Shown here: positions 7,270-14,126 of the stretch, in pieces | Position numbering within the stretch: the stretch's first letter is position 1 | How the letters are laid out: each line of letters begins with the position of its first letter | Assembly: GCA_021846145.1 (NCBI GenBank) | Contig: JAJZCJ010000057.1 | Span: 1 to 14,126, forward strand | From: Bacillota bacterium | GTDB taxonomy: Bacteria > Bacillota > Bacilli > Alicyclobacillales > SLC66 | DNA: 14,126 bases | Direction: 5' to 3' | Program-made: the position numbers and the translations under genes | Notes under the pieces: model-generated | The model's database searches: none | What the model saw: the letters and a program-made list of their open reading frames with translations, nothing else | What the model was told of the DNA's origin: nothing

Positions 7270-8859
7270 ATGCAGAGTAAATTAGGACTTGATAATGAAA
7301 AAATAGCGCAGGCACGGACACTTGCAGGTCAAATTGCAGACGATGTCATGGGATTTATTGTGGATAAAACGACAGTGGCGGTGGAACGCACGGTGTTGCG
7401 TTTGTTCGGTCTGGATGGGGTAGATGAGGAAGGGATTCCACTGGCAAACGTTCTAGTGGATCAGGTAGTGAGCCATGGCAAATTGGCTCAAGGTGTGACT
7501 ACTTATGTGTTGAATGCAATGATCCAGACAGGTGCCAGCATTCAGGAACTAGGGGAACAAGTGGTCTCAGGTGCACTGGATTTGTTGGCATTGCCGCAAG
7601 TTTCAATGGCTTCTATCCGCGAAAGAGGACAACGTGAGGCAAACATCGCACTTGATCGGATTTTGCAAAGTCGTGAAACGCGAAATTTGCAACTGCAACA
7701 ATTAGGTGAGGGCATGCAACCTTATGTCTATGTGATTGTTGCCACAGGTAACATTTACGAAGACATTACGCAGGCCAAAGCGGCTGCACGCCAAGGGGCT
7801 GACATTATTGCGGTGATCCGAACAACCGGGCAAAGCCTGCTTGATTACGTGCCATATGGGCCGACGACAGAAGGTTTCGGTGGCACCTACGCGACGCAGG
7901 AAAATTTCAAGATCATGCGGGCAGCCTTGGACGAAGTAGGGAAAGAAGAAGGACGGTATATCCGTCTGTGCAATTATGCGTCCGGACTTTGTATGCCGGA
8001 AATTGCGGCGATGGGCGCGCTAGAGCGATTGGACGTGATGCTCAATGATGCGCTGTACGGCATTCTTTTTCGCGATATCAACATGCAGCGCACCTTGATT
8101 GATCAAAACTTTAGCAGAATGATCAACGCGTATGCAGGGATCATCATTAACACAGGGGAAGATAACTACTTGACAACGGCAGATGCAGTGGAGGCCGCGC
8201 ACACGGTACTCGCTTCCCAACTGATCAATGAACAACTGGCCATGCGTGCGGGGTTGCCTGAAGCACAAATGGGACTGGGGCACGCATTTGAAATGAATCC
8301 GGATCTTGAAGATGGTTTCTTGTGGGAGTGGGCACAGGCGCAGATGGCACGCGAAATTTTCCCGAATGCGCCACTTAAGTACATGCCGCCGACCAAACAC
8401 ATGACAGGCAATATCTTTCGCGGTCATGTACAAGATGCGTTATTTAACCTCATCGGTGTAGCGACAGGGCAAGGCATTCAATTGCTAGGGATGATGACGG
8501 AGGCCATTCACACTCCACACATCCATGAACGCCAACTGGCCATTGAGGCGGCGAGGTACATTTTTAACAATGCGCGTCACCTGCAAGAAGAAGTAGAATT
8601 TAAAAAAGATGGGCGGATGGTCAAGCGCGCTCATCAAGTGTTGCAAGAAGCGGCGGAATTATTGGAGAAAATTGTGGATAAAGGACTGTTCCAATCGATC
8701 GCGGAGGGCATGTTTGCGGACGTTAAACGCACATCTGAAGGGGGAAAAGGCAGAGGCGGTGTGGTGCTTCGCGCTCCTGATTATTTTAACCCGATTGAAG
8801 GGGAACTTCGTCATCGTTTAGGACTGGATACGGTAGCACGGGAGGTGGGAGCACAATGA
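7270..8859 (+). CDS. kamD: D-lysine 5,6-aminomutase alpha subunit
   Basis: Large subunit (529 aa) of the adenosylcobalamin- and PLP-dependent aminomutase that converts beta-lysine (or D-lysine) to the 5-amino isomer; a TIM barrel holding substrate and PLP. Residues I recall as PLP or substrate contacts in the Clostridium sticklandii alpha subunit occur here at the same numbers: Arg184 and Ser189 (IRTTGQS), Ser238 (NYASG), Tyr263 and Arg268 (YGILFR), Asp298 and Asn299 (GEDN). The first 300 residues therefore seem to align without gaps and the active site looks complete. The start ATG 7270 follows GAGGTG (7257-7262), which overlaps the kamC stop. The stop overlaps kamE by 4 nt (ATGA), fitting stoichiometric production of the two subunits. 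Confidence 0.96.
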   Translation: MQSKLGLDNEKIAQARTLAGQIADDVMGFIVDKTTVAVERTVLRLFGLDGVDEEGIPLANVLVDQVVSHGKLAQGVTTYVLNAMIQTGASIQELGEQVVSGALDLLALPQVSMASIRERGQREANIALDRILQSRETRNLQLQQLGEGMQPYVYVIVATGNIYEDITQAKAAARQGADIIAVIRTTGQSLLDYVPYGPTTEGFGGTYATQENFKIMRAALDEVGKEEGRYIRLCNYASGLCMPEIAAMGALERLDVMLNDALYGILFRDINMQRTLIDQNFSRMINAYAGIIINTGEDNYLTTADAVEAAHTVLASQLINEQLAMRAGLPEAQMGLGHAFEMNPDLEDGFLWEWAQAQMAREIFPNAPLKYMPPTKHMTGNIFRGHVQDALFNLIGVATGQGIQLLGMMTEAIHTPHIHERQLAIEAARYIFNNARHLQEEVEFKKDGRMVKRAHQVLQEAAELLEKIVDKGLFQSIAEGMFADVKRTSEGGKGRGGVVLRAPDYFNPIEGELRHRLGLDTVAREVGAQ

Positions 8860-9608
8860 ACGACTTAAAACATGTGCGTCCTTATGGAGATACTTGGAAT
8901 GACGGAGCGATGCAACTAAGCTTTTCCCTACCCGTGCCGTTTGGCGAAGAGGCAAAGGAAACTGCGCGTCAATACGTGGCAAAGCTGGGACTACTTGAGC
9001 CGCAAGTGGTGCATGGTGCTGATCTAGGAGAAGCCATGTCCTTTTTCGTGGTCTACGCGAAGTCGACGCACGACATCGATTTTACGTCTATTAAGGTGCC
9101 TAAAGTGGAGAGCCCAGTGTTGGATTTTTATGAAATTAATCAGTTTATAAAGGAGCACATTGGGCGCAAAGTGGTGATCGTTGGCGCTTGCACAGGCACG
9201 GACGCGCACACCGTCGGCATTGACGCGATCATGAATATGAAAGGATATGCGGGAGAATATGGCCTTGAACGCTATCCTGAGGTAGATGCGTATAATATGG
9301 GTAGTCAAGTGAGCAATGAAGCGCTGATTGCGCGGGCGCAAGAAGTGCACGCGGATGCGATTCTCGTGTCTCAAGTCGTCACGCAAAAAGATGTGCACCT
9401 ACCCAACCTAACGGAATTGGTAGATATGCTTGAAGCACAGGGACTTCGTCAACAGATGATCGTGATCTGCGGGGGGCCGCGGCTGAATCATGAAGTGGCG
9501 CTTGAACTGGGGTATGATGCTGGATTTGGTGCGGGGACATTGGCTCCGGACGTTGCCTCGTTTGTTGTGCATGAGATGGTGAAAAGAAAGTTAGCAGGAA
9601 ATGAATAA
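8856..9608 (+). CDS. kamE: D-lysine 5,6-aminomutase beta subunit (B12-binding)
   Basis: Small subunit (250 aa) carrying the base-off/His-on cobalamin Rossmann domain. The B12 motif DAHTVG gives Asp116, His118 (lower axial cobalt ligand) and Gly121. Lys129, 11 residues after the histidine, matches the spacing of the lysine that tethers PLP in the C. sticklandii beta subunit (His133/Lys144, recalled). PLP is thus held on the B12 domain, the lock used by this enzyme family to keep the active site open until substrate binds. ATG 8856 overlaps the kamD stop and has GGAGGTG at 8841-8847. It is the last gene of the kam block; no T-tract terminator follows, so read-through into the next gene is possible. 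Confidence 0.96.
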   Translation: MNDLKHVRPYGDTWNDGAMQLSFSLPVPFGEEAKETARQYVAKLGLLEPQVVHGADLGEAMSFFVVYAKSTHDIDFTSIKVPKVESPVLDFYEINQFIKEHIGRKVVIVGACTGTDAHTVGIDAIMNMKGYAGEYGLERYPEVDAYNMGSQVSNEALIARAQEVHADAILVSQVVTQKDVHLPNLTELVDMLEAQGLRQQMIVICGGPRLNHEVALELGYDAGFGAGTLAPDVASFVVHEMVKRKLAGNE

Positions 9609-9634
9609 TGAATGGCTAGTCACTCAGTGTTGTT

Positions 9635-9679
9635 GATGATATGATATTCAGTGGTAAGATATATGAGTGCCATATCATC
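9635..9679 (+). promoter_or_regulatory. Inverted repeat and candidate promoter before fadF
   Basis: The 90-nt gap between kamE and fadF contains a perfect 9-bp inverted repeat: GATGATATG (9635-9643) and CATATCATC (9671-9679), with a 27-nt centre. Within and beside it is a possible sigma-A promoter, TTGATG (9633-9638), a 16-nt spacer and TAAGAT (9655-9660, 4 of 6 matches). The repeat arms overlap the -35 box and lie just past the -10 box, an arrangement compatible with an operator. There is no U-tract, so it is not a standard terminator. Both calls are inference from short motifs. Confidence 0.35.
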
Positions 9680-9698
9680 TTAAGGGAGTGAAAACCGC

Positions 9699-11690
9699 GT
9701 GAGTGTGTTAAATCTTATCGCTTTTCCAATTTTGGCGATCGCGGCGTTGTATGGATTTTTCATCGGTGTGTATAGTCGTTATCAGTACCTGCGACTCGGT
9801 CAGCACGAAGATCGCAGTGAACCAAAAAGCCAGCGTGTCCAGAGCTTCTTAAAGTATGTGCTCGGACAGGCAAAGGTGCTCGCAGAACCTGCGGGTATTG
9901 GTCACTTCTTTATATTTTGGGGTTTTATTATCTTGGCGTTTGGTGAATTGGACTTTTTTTATTTTGGCGTCAGTGGCGCGCATATTCCAGGGTTTACTGC
10001 CCCTTGGTTCACGTTTTTGCAAGAGTGGTCTGCGGTATTTGTGATGATCGCTGTAGTGGTGGGATTGATTCGCCGCTATATCTGGCGTCCGATGCGCATT
10101 GAACCTACCTTTGAAGCGGGCTTTATACTCTTCTTGATTTTTGTCATCGTGACATCCATTTTCCTAATCGGTGGATTAGATGCGGCGCGTATAGGTGTGA
10201 TGCCAGGCATGGCGGCACCGATGTCCAATATGTTCGGCCACTTTTTCCAAGGCGTTAGCCCAGCTGTGGCGGGCGCTTGGATTCAGGTGCTGTTCTGGAT
10301 GCACACCCTCGCTATTTTTGGATTTTTAGTGATTATTCCGCGCTCGAAACATCTGCATATGATCGCCGCAATGGTCAATTCTTATTATCGCAATTTGGGA
10401 CCAGTAGGTAAAATTAAGACACTTGACCTATCGGACGAGACGGTTGAGGAGTTTGGCGTTGCTAAGATTACACAATTCACTTGGAAACAACTGTTAGATG
10501 GGTATGCTTGTACGGAGTGTGGGCGCTGCCATGTTAGCTGTCCTGCTACGTTGACGGGCAAAGACCTGTCTCCTAAATACCTGATTTTGAAGATGAAAGA
10601 ACAACTCGTGGACGTTGGGCCGAGTCTCGTCAAACAGCAAAAGTTGGCGATGGCAGCAGGCGCAGAAGGCATGGAAGAGATTGAACTGCCATCGCTGATT
10701 GGGGAAGTGTACACGGAGGATGAGATTTGGGCGTGTACCACGTGTCGCGCATGTGAGGAAGCGTGTCCTGTATTTAATGAGCATGTCAGCCTGATTATCG
10801 ATATGCGCCGCAATCTCGTGTTGACCGAGGGTAAGGCATCTGGCGAAGTGAATCGCGCGTTCACTAATCTGGAACGCCAATCTAATGAATGGGGACGCCC
10901 GCGTTCTGCTCGTATGGAATGGGCGGAAGGTCTTGATGTTCGCACGATGGCAGAGGTGGAGGGTAAAGTTGATTACCTGTACTATGTAGGGGCTGCCGCC
11001 TCTTTTGACGTACGCAATCAAAAAATTGCGCGCTCTTTTGTGCAACTGTTAAACCAAGCGGGCATTAATTTCGCGGTGCTTGGCACGGAGGAAGAGAGCG
11101 ACGGGGATACGGCTCGACGATTAGGGAATGAATTTCTCTATCAAGAGTTAGTGGAACGCAATATGGAGTTGTTTAAGGCGTATGGAGTGACAAAAATCAT
11201 CACGACTGATCCTCACGCGTTTAATAATTTCAAGAAAGAGTACCCCGATTTTGGACTCGAGGCAGAAGTGATTCATCATACGGAATTGTTGGCGAGGCTA
11301 ATTGATGAAGGTAAAATCAAGCCGACGAAGTCCGTAGAGCGTTCGGTGACGTATCACGATTCCTGTTATCTGGGGCGGTACAATGGTATTTACGACGCGC
11401 CACGTTATATTCTTGAGCACATTCCAGGAATTCAGGTAGTGGAAATGGATCGCAGTAAGAATAAAAGTATGTGTTGCGGTGCTGGCGGCGGCTCGATGTT
11501 CAAGGAAGAAACAGGTACCAAGCGGATCAACGAGTTGCGCACGGAACAGGCGTTATCCACAGGGGTGACAACGATTGCTACTGCATGTCCGTATTGCATG
11601 ACGATGCTGATTGATGGCACGAAGGCAAAAGGCGTGGAGGATGACATCGCAACCTACGATATAGCGGAATTACTTTTGCAAGCGATCTGA
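9699..11690 (+). CDS. fadF: FadF-type membrane Fe-S oxidoreductase (probable ETF:menaquinone oxidoreductase)
   Basis: 663-aa membrane protein that probably passes electrons from acyl-CoA dehydrogenase, via ETF, to menaquinone. The N-terminal third is NarI-like with about five TM segments (near 3-25, 69-90, 107-125, 142-160 and 197-215). It has candidate heme b histidines at 69, 181, 202, 218 and 220. Two ferredoxin-type clusters follow: Cys271/274/277/281 and Cys346/349/352/356. The C-terminal half has two CCG (DUF224) domains. The second is intact: Cys556 (DSCYLGR), Cys592-593 (MCCGAGGG), Cys630 and Cys633 (CPYC). The first has lost its cysteines: Ser467-Asp468-Gly469-Asp470 where CTGD is expected, and Asp504-Pro-His-Ala507 where CPHC is expected. 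Expression starts at GTG 9699 with AAGGGAG at 9682-9688; GTG 9705 is an alternative. In Bacillus, fadF sits next to an acyl-CoA dehydrogenase gene, as here. Confidence 0.88.
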   Translation: MSVLNLIAFPILAIAALYGFFIGVYSRYQYLRLGQHEDRSEPKSQRVQSFLKYVLGQAKVLAEPAGIGHFFIFWGFIILAFGELDFFYFGVSGAHIPGFTAPWFTFLQEWSAVFVMIAVVVGLIRRYIWRPMRIEPTFEAGFILFLIFVIVTSIFLIGGLDAARIGVMPGMAAPMSNMFGHFFQGVSPAVAGAWIQVLFWMHTLAIFGFLVIIPRSKHLHMIAAMVNSYYRNLGPVGKIKTLDLSDETVEEFGVAKITQFTWKQLLDGYACTECGRCHVSCPATLTGKDLSPKYLILKMKEQLVDVGPSLVKQQKLAMAAGAEGMEEIELPSLIGEVYTEDEIWACTTCRACEEACPVFNEHVSLIIDMRRNLVLTEGKASGEVNRAFTNLERQSNEWGRPRSARMEWAEGLDVRTMAEVEGKVDYLYYVGAAASFDVRNQKIARSFVQLLNQAGINFAVLGTEEESDGDTARRLGNEFLYQELVERNMELFKAYGVTKIITTDPHAFNNFKKEYPDFGLEAEVIHHTELLARLIDEGKIKPTKSVERSVTYHDSCYLGRYNGIYDAPRYILEHIPGIQVVEMDRSKNKSMCCGAGGGSMFKEETGTKRINELRTEQALSTGVTTIATACPYCMTMLIDGTKAKGVEDDIATYDIAELLLQAI

Positions 11691-11738
11691 TCACGGTTTA
11701 TTAAAATAGAAAAATGTGATAACCTGAAGACACTAGAC

Positions 11739-11752
11739 TGAACGCTCGGTCG
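11739..11752 (+). promoter_or_regulatory. Candidate TetR-family (FadR-like) operator before the thiolase gene
   Basis: In the 87-nt gap after fadF, TGAACG-CT-CGGTCG forms an imperfect palindrome: the right half reversed and complemented is CGACCG, matching the left at 4 of 6 positions. This is the TGAMCG-NN-CGKTCA shape seen for several TetR-type regulators of fatty-acid and acyl-CoA catabolism. A weak possible extended -10 (TGTGATAAC, 11715-11723) lies just upstream, placing the palindrome near a transcription start. No good -35 is visible and no regulator gene is present. Tentative. Confidence 0.3.
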
Positions 11753-11777
11753 ACTAGGCGAAACGGGGTGAAAAGCC

Positions 11778-12965
11778 GTGAAAAGTGTCATTGTTAGTGC
11801 AGCGCGCACACCGTTTGGAAAGTTTGGCGGTGCGTTATCGAGTTTGAAAGCTATAGATTTAGGCGGGGCAGTCATTAAAGCGGCGCTAGATCGTGCACAA
11901 CTTTCTGCGCAAGCGGTGGATGAAGTGATCATGGGTATGGTACTGCAGGCGGGTGCCGGGCAAGTACCGTCGCGTCAAGCGGCGCGAATTGCGGATATTC
12001 CTTGGGAAACGCCGACAGAGACGATCAATAAAGTGTGTGCCTCAGGACTGCGTGCTGTCACCATGGCGGATCAGATGATTCGCGCGGGTGATATCGAAGT
12101 GGCGGTGGCGGGAGGCATGGAGAGCATGTCCAACGCTCCCTATGCCATTTCCGGTGCGCGCTTTGGACTGCGCATGGGAGATAGCAACGTGCAAGATCTG
12201 ATGCTGCACGATGGATTAACATGTTCTTTTCATGGGGTACATATGGCTGTTCACGGCTCATCGGTGGCAAAAGAGTATGGTATCAGCCGCGTGGCACAAG
12301 ATGAATGGGCGCTTCGTTCTCATCAACGTGCGCTGGCCGCCATGGAAGCGGGACGATTAGCGCAAGAAATTGTACCAATTACCGTGAAGACGAAAAAAGG
12401 CGAAGTGGTCGTGGCACAGGATGAAGCGCCACGCGGCGATACCAACTTAGATAAATTGGCTACGTTAGCGCCGGTTTTTGATCCCGAGGGGACGGTCACT
12501 GCAGGAAACGCACCTGGGGTGAACGACGGTGCGGGGGCGCTTGTGATCATGAGCGAAGAACGAGCAAAAAAGGAAGGTCGCGAGATTTTGGCGATCTTGC
12601 ACGGACATGCAGAAGCGGGAGCTGAAGCGAGGTATATTGCCACTACCCCTGCACTTGCCATGCAAAAATTGTTTCAAAAAACAGGAGTGAACGTCAAAGA
12701 CATCGCGTTATTTGAAATTAACGAAGCGTTTGCCGCCGTGGCACTCACCAGCATGCAAATGATCGGGATGGTACCGGAGATCGTCAATGTCAATGGCGGC
12801 GCGGTAGCTTTTGGTCATCCGATTGGTGCCAGTGGCGCGCGGATTTTGATGACGTTGATTTATGAGCTGCAGCGCCGTGGCGGGGGGCTTGGCGTGGCGG
12901 CAATTTGTAGTGGAGCGGCACAAGGTGATGCGGTGTTGATCGAAGTGCCTAGAAAGGACTCGTGA
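11778..12965 (+). CDS. Acetyl-CoA C-acetyltransferase (thiolase)
   Basis: 395-aa thiolase, full length for the degradative/acetoacetyl-CoA class. It cleaves acetoacetyl-CoA (or another 3-ketoacyl-CoA) to acetyl-CoA, or condenses two acetyl-CoA; cytosolic tetramer in the family. Catalytic residues are visible: nucleophile Cys87 (NKVCASG), Asn315 (NEAF), His347 (GHPIGASG) and Cys377. The last motif reads CSGAAQG where CIGGGQG is commonest; this is a known-looking variant and the cysteine is kept. The start is GTG 11778, preceded by CGGGGTGA (11764-11771). The stop overlaps the next GTG by 4 nt. Beside kam genes and a beta-oxidation block, the likely job is to split acetoacetyl-CoA from lysine or short fatty acids. 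Sequence alone cannot fix chain-length preference. Confidence 0.94.
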   Translation: MKSVIVSAARTPFGKFGGALSSLKAIDLGGAVIKAALDRAQLSAQAVDEVIMGMVLQAGAGQVPSRQAARIADIPWETPTETINKVCASGLRAVTMADQMIRAGDIEVAVAGGMESMSNAPYAISGARFGLRMGDSNVQDLMLHDGLTCSFHGVHMAVHGSSVAKEYGISRVAQDEWALRSHQRALAAMEAGRLAQEIVPITVKTKKGEVVVAQDEAPRGDTNLDKLATLAPVFDPEGTVTAGNAPGVNDGAGALVIMSEERAKKEGREILAILHGHAEAGAEARYIATTPALAMQKLFQKTGVNVKDIALFEINEAFAAVALTSMQMIGMVPEIVNVNGGAVAFGHPIGASGARILMTLIYELQRRGGGLGVAAICSGAAQGDAVLIEVPRKDS

Positions 12966-13819
12966 AAAAAATGGATACGAAAATCATGATTATCGGTGCA
13001 GGACAAATGGGTAGCGGCATTGCTCAAGTGGCCGCCCAAGCTGGGTTTTCAGTAATTTTACAAGATGTACAAGAAGCATTTACGACCAGAGGAATTAAGG
13101 CTATTCGCAGTAGTCTGGAGCGATTTGTGAAAAAAGCGACGATGACACCTGAGGGTGTAGCGGAAGTGATGGCGCGTATCACGCCGACTACGGCAATCGA
13201 GAGTGCCAAGGAAGTCGATGTCGTGATTGAGGCCGCCGTCGAAAAAATGGAAATCAAAAAAGAAATTTTCCGCAAGTTAGATCAATTAGCTCCTGCTCAT
13301 GTGTTGTTGGCAAGTAATACCTCGTCGCTCTCAATTACAGAACTTGCAGCTGTGACAAGCCGTCCCGAACAAGTGGTGGGAATGCATTTTATGAATCCCG
13401 TGCCAATGATGAAGTTAGTGGAAATGATCCGTGGGCTGCAAACTTCTGACGACACTTATCAGGCGATCGAAAAATTAGCAAAAGACATGGGCAAGACACC
13501 AATTGCCGTCAGGGACTTCCCAGGATTTATCTCCAATCGCGTGCTTATGCCGATGATCAATGAGGCTATTTTCTGCTTGTACGAAGGCGTGGCGGAACCT
13601 GAGGCGATTGACGAGATCATGAAGCTCGGGATGAGTCACCCGATGGGGCCACTGCAACTCGCAGATTTTATTGGCCTTGACACTTGTTTGTATATTATGG
13701 AAGTGTTATTTGAAGGCTTTGGCGATTCTAAATACCGCCCCTGTCCCTTGCTTCGCAAGTACGTGGAAGCAGGTTATTTGGGGAAAAAATCAGGACGCGG
13801 ATTTTACCAATACGCCTGA
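12962..13819 (+). CDS. hbd: 3-hydroxybutyryl-CoA (3-hydroxyacyl-CoA) dehydrogenase
   Basis: Stand-alone NAD(P)-dependent dehydrogenase interconverting (S)-3-hydroxybutyryl-CoA and acetoacetyl-CoA. Length of 285 aa fits the single-function family. The N-terminal Rossmann motif [12 protein letters not shown] has glycines 12, 14, 17 and 19. The catalytic pair is His142 (GMHFMNPVP) and Glu154, 12 residues apart as in human SCHAD. SNTSS and SNRVL family motifs are present. GTG 12962 overlaps the thiolase stop (GTGA) but the ribosome site AGAAAGGA (12951-12958) is only 3 nt away; ATG 12971, giving 282 aa, lies 12 nt from it. The start is therefore uncertain by three codons. Coupled to the thiolase upstream and an acyl-CoA dehydrogenase downstream. 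Confidence 0.95.
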   Translation: MKKMDTKIMIIGAGQMGSGIAQVAAQAGFSVILQDVQEAFTTRGIKAIRSSLERFVKKATMTPEGVAEVMARITPTTAIESAKEVDVVIEAAVEKMEIKKEIFRKLDQLAPAHVLLASNTSSLSITELAAVTSRPEQVVGMHFMNPVPMMKLVEMIRGLQTSDDTYQAIEKLAKDMGKTPIAVRDFPGFISNRVLMPMINEAIFCLYEGVAEPEAIDEIMKLGMSHPMGPLQLADFIGLDTCLYIMEVLFEGFGDSKYRPCPLLRKYVEAGYLGKKSGRGFYQYA

Positions 13820-13838
13820 TTGGTGGGGGGTTCTTGTC

Positions 13839-14126
13839 GTGAATCTGCGTCTGACCGCAGAGCAAATTGCCATGCGCAAGCTGGTGCGTGATTTTACAAA
13901 AAAAGAAATTGCCCCTAGAGCTGCGATCATTGATGATACGGACGAGTTTCCGCGAGCGATCTTAAAAAAGATGGCGGATCTTGGCCTGCTTGGTCTACCG
14001 ATTCCCGAGGAATACGGGGGTGTAGGGGCGGACTATATGTCCTATATGCTAGCTATCGAGGAGATTTCTTACGCGAGTGCAGCGATTGGTGTGATACTCG
14101 CAGTGCACACGTCGGTGGGCACGATG
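13839..14126 (+). CDS. Acyl-CoA dehydrogenase, N-terminal part (cut by window end)
   Basis: The open frame from GTG 13839, with GGTGGGGGG at 13822-13830, gives 96 codons running off the window. The translation shows the acyl-CoA dehydrogenase N-terminal helical domain: LTAEQIAMRKLVRDF, KEIAPRAA, FPRAILKKMADLGLLGLPIP, EEYGG and a YMLAIEEISYASAAIG segment. The FAD-binding middle domain and catalytic Glu lie outside the window, so substrate length cannot be judged. By context it is a short-chain (butyryl-CoA type) enzyme whose electrons would go through ETF to the FadF protein encoded upstream. Confidence 0.93.
   Translation, partial: MNLRLTAEQIAMRKLVRDFTKKEIAPRAAIIDDTDEFPRAILKKMADLGLLGLPIPEEYGGVGADYMSYMLAIEEISYASAAIGVILAVHTSVGTM

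Noticed and set aside
9635..9679. Inverted repeat as intrinsic terminator of the kam operon
   Set aside because: The arms are AT-rich, the loop is 27 nt and no run of T follows.
9684..9701. Shared initiation-region pattern (GTGAAAA then CCG and GTG) before fadF and again before the thiolase at 11768-11780
   Set aside because: The likeness is short and largely explained by a Shine-Dalgarno sequence followed by a GTG start; not enough for a repeat or regulatory call.

Overview
The window looks like the chromosome of a Gram-positive Firmicute, probably a member of the Bacilli and possibly an Alicyclobacillaceae-like acidophile. The basis is purine-rich Shine-Dalgarno sequences before most genes, frequent GTG starts, a Bacillus-type FadF protein and a small Bacillus-type cytochrome c domain. 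The taxonomic call is inference from style, not from a marker gene. All ten genes read left to right. No RNA gene, insertion sequence, CRISPR array or prophage was seen, and no gene-free stretch exceeds about 140 bases.

Region 1 (49-2270) holds one chemoreceptor gene closed by a strong intrinsic terminator. The protein has a complete two-TM methyl-accepting chemotaxis receptor. It continues in frame into a third membrane segment and a C-terminal, presumably extracytoplasmic, class I cytochrome c domain with CSGCH and a distal Met. This layout is unusual and is the most novel item in the window.

Region 2 (2276-9608) is a compact lysine catabolism operon: kdd-kamA-kamB-kamC-kamD-kamE. KamA (radical SAM, PLP) makes beta-lysine. 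KamDE (adenosylcobalamin, PLP) makes 3,5-diaminohexanoate, KamB and KamC are thought to reactivate KamDE, and Kdd oxidises the product to 3-keto-5-aminohexanoate. Recalled active-site residues of KamA, KamD and KamE can be located one by one. A near-consensus sigma-54 (-24/-12) promoter sits directly before kdd, so the operon is probably switched on by SigL and an enhancer-binding activator encoded elsewhere.

Region 3 (9609-14126) is a beta-oxidation or butyrate-type block: a FadF-type membrane Fe-S oxidoreductase (likely ETF:menaquinone oxidoreductase), a thiolase, 3-hydroxyacyl-CoA dehydrogenase and the start of an acyl-CoA dehydrogenase cut by the window edge. It would process the acetoacetate and crotonyl/butyryl-CoA units from lysine and pass electrons from acyl-CoA dehydrogenase through ETF to the quinone pool. 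The FadF protein has an odd feature: all the cysteines expected in its first CCG domain are replaced, while the second CCG domain is intact. The Kce and Kal steps linking Kdd to the CoA pathway are not in the window.
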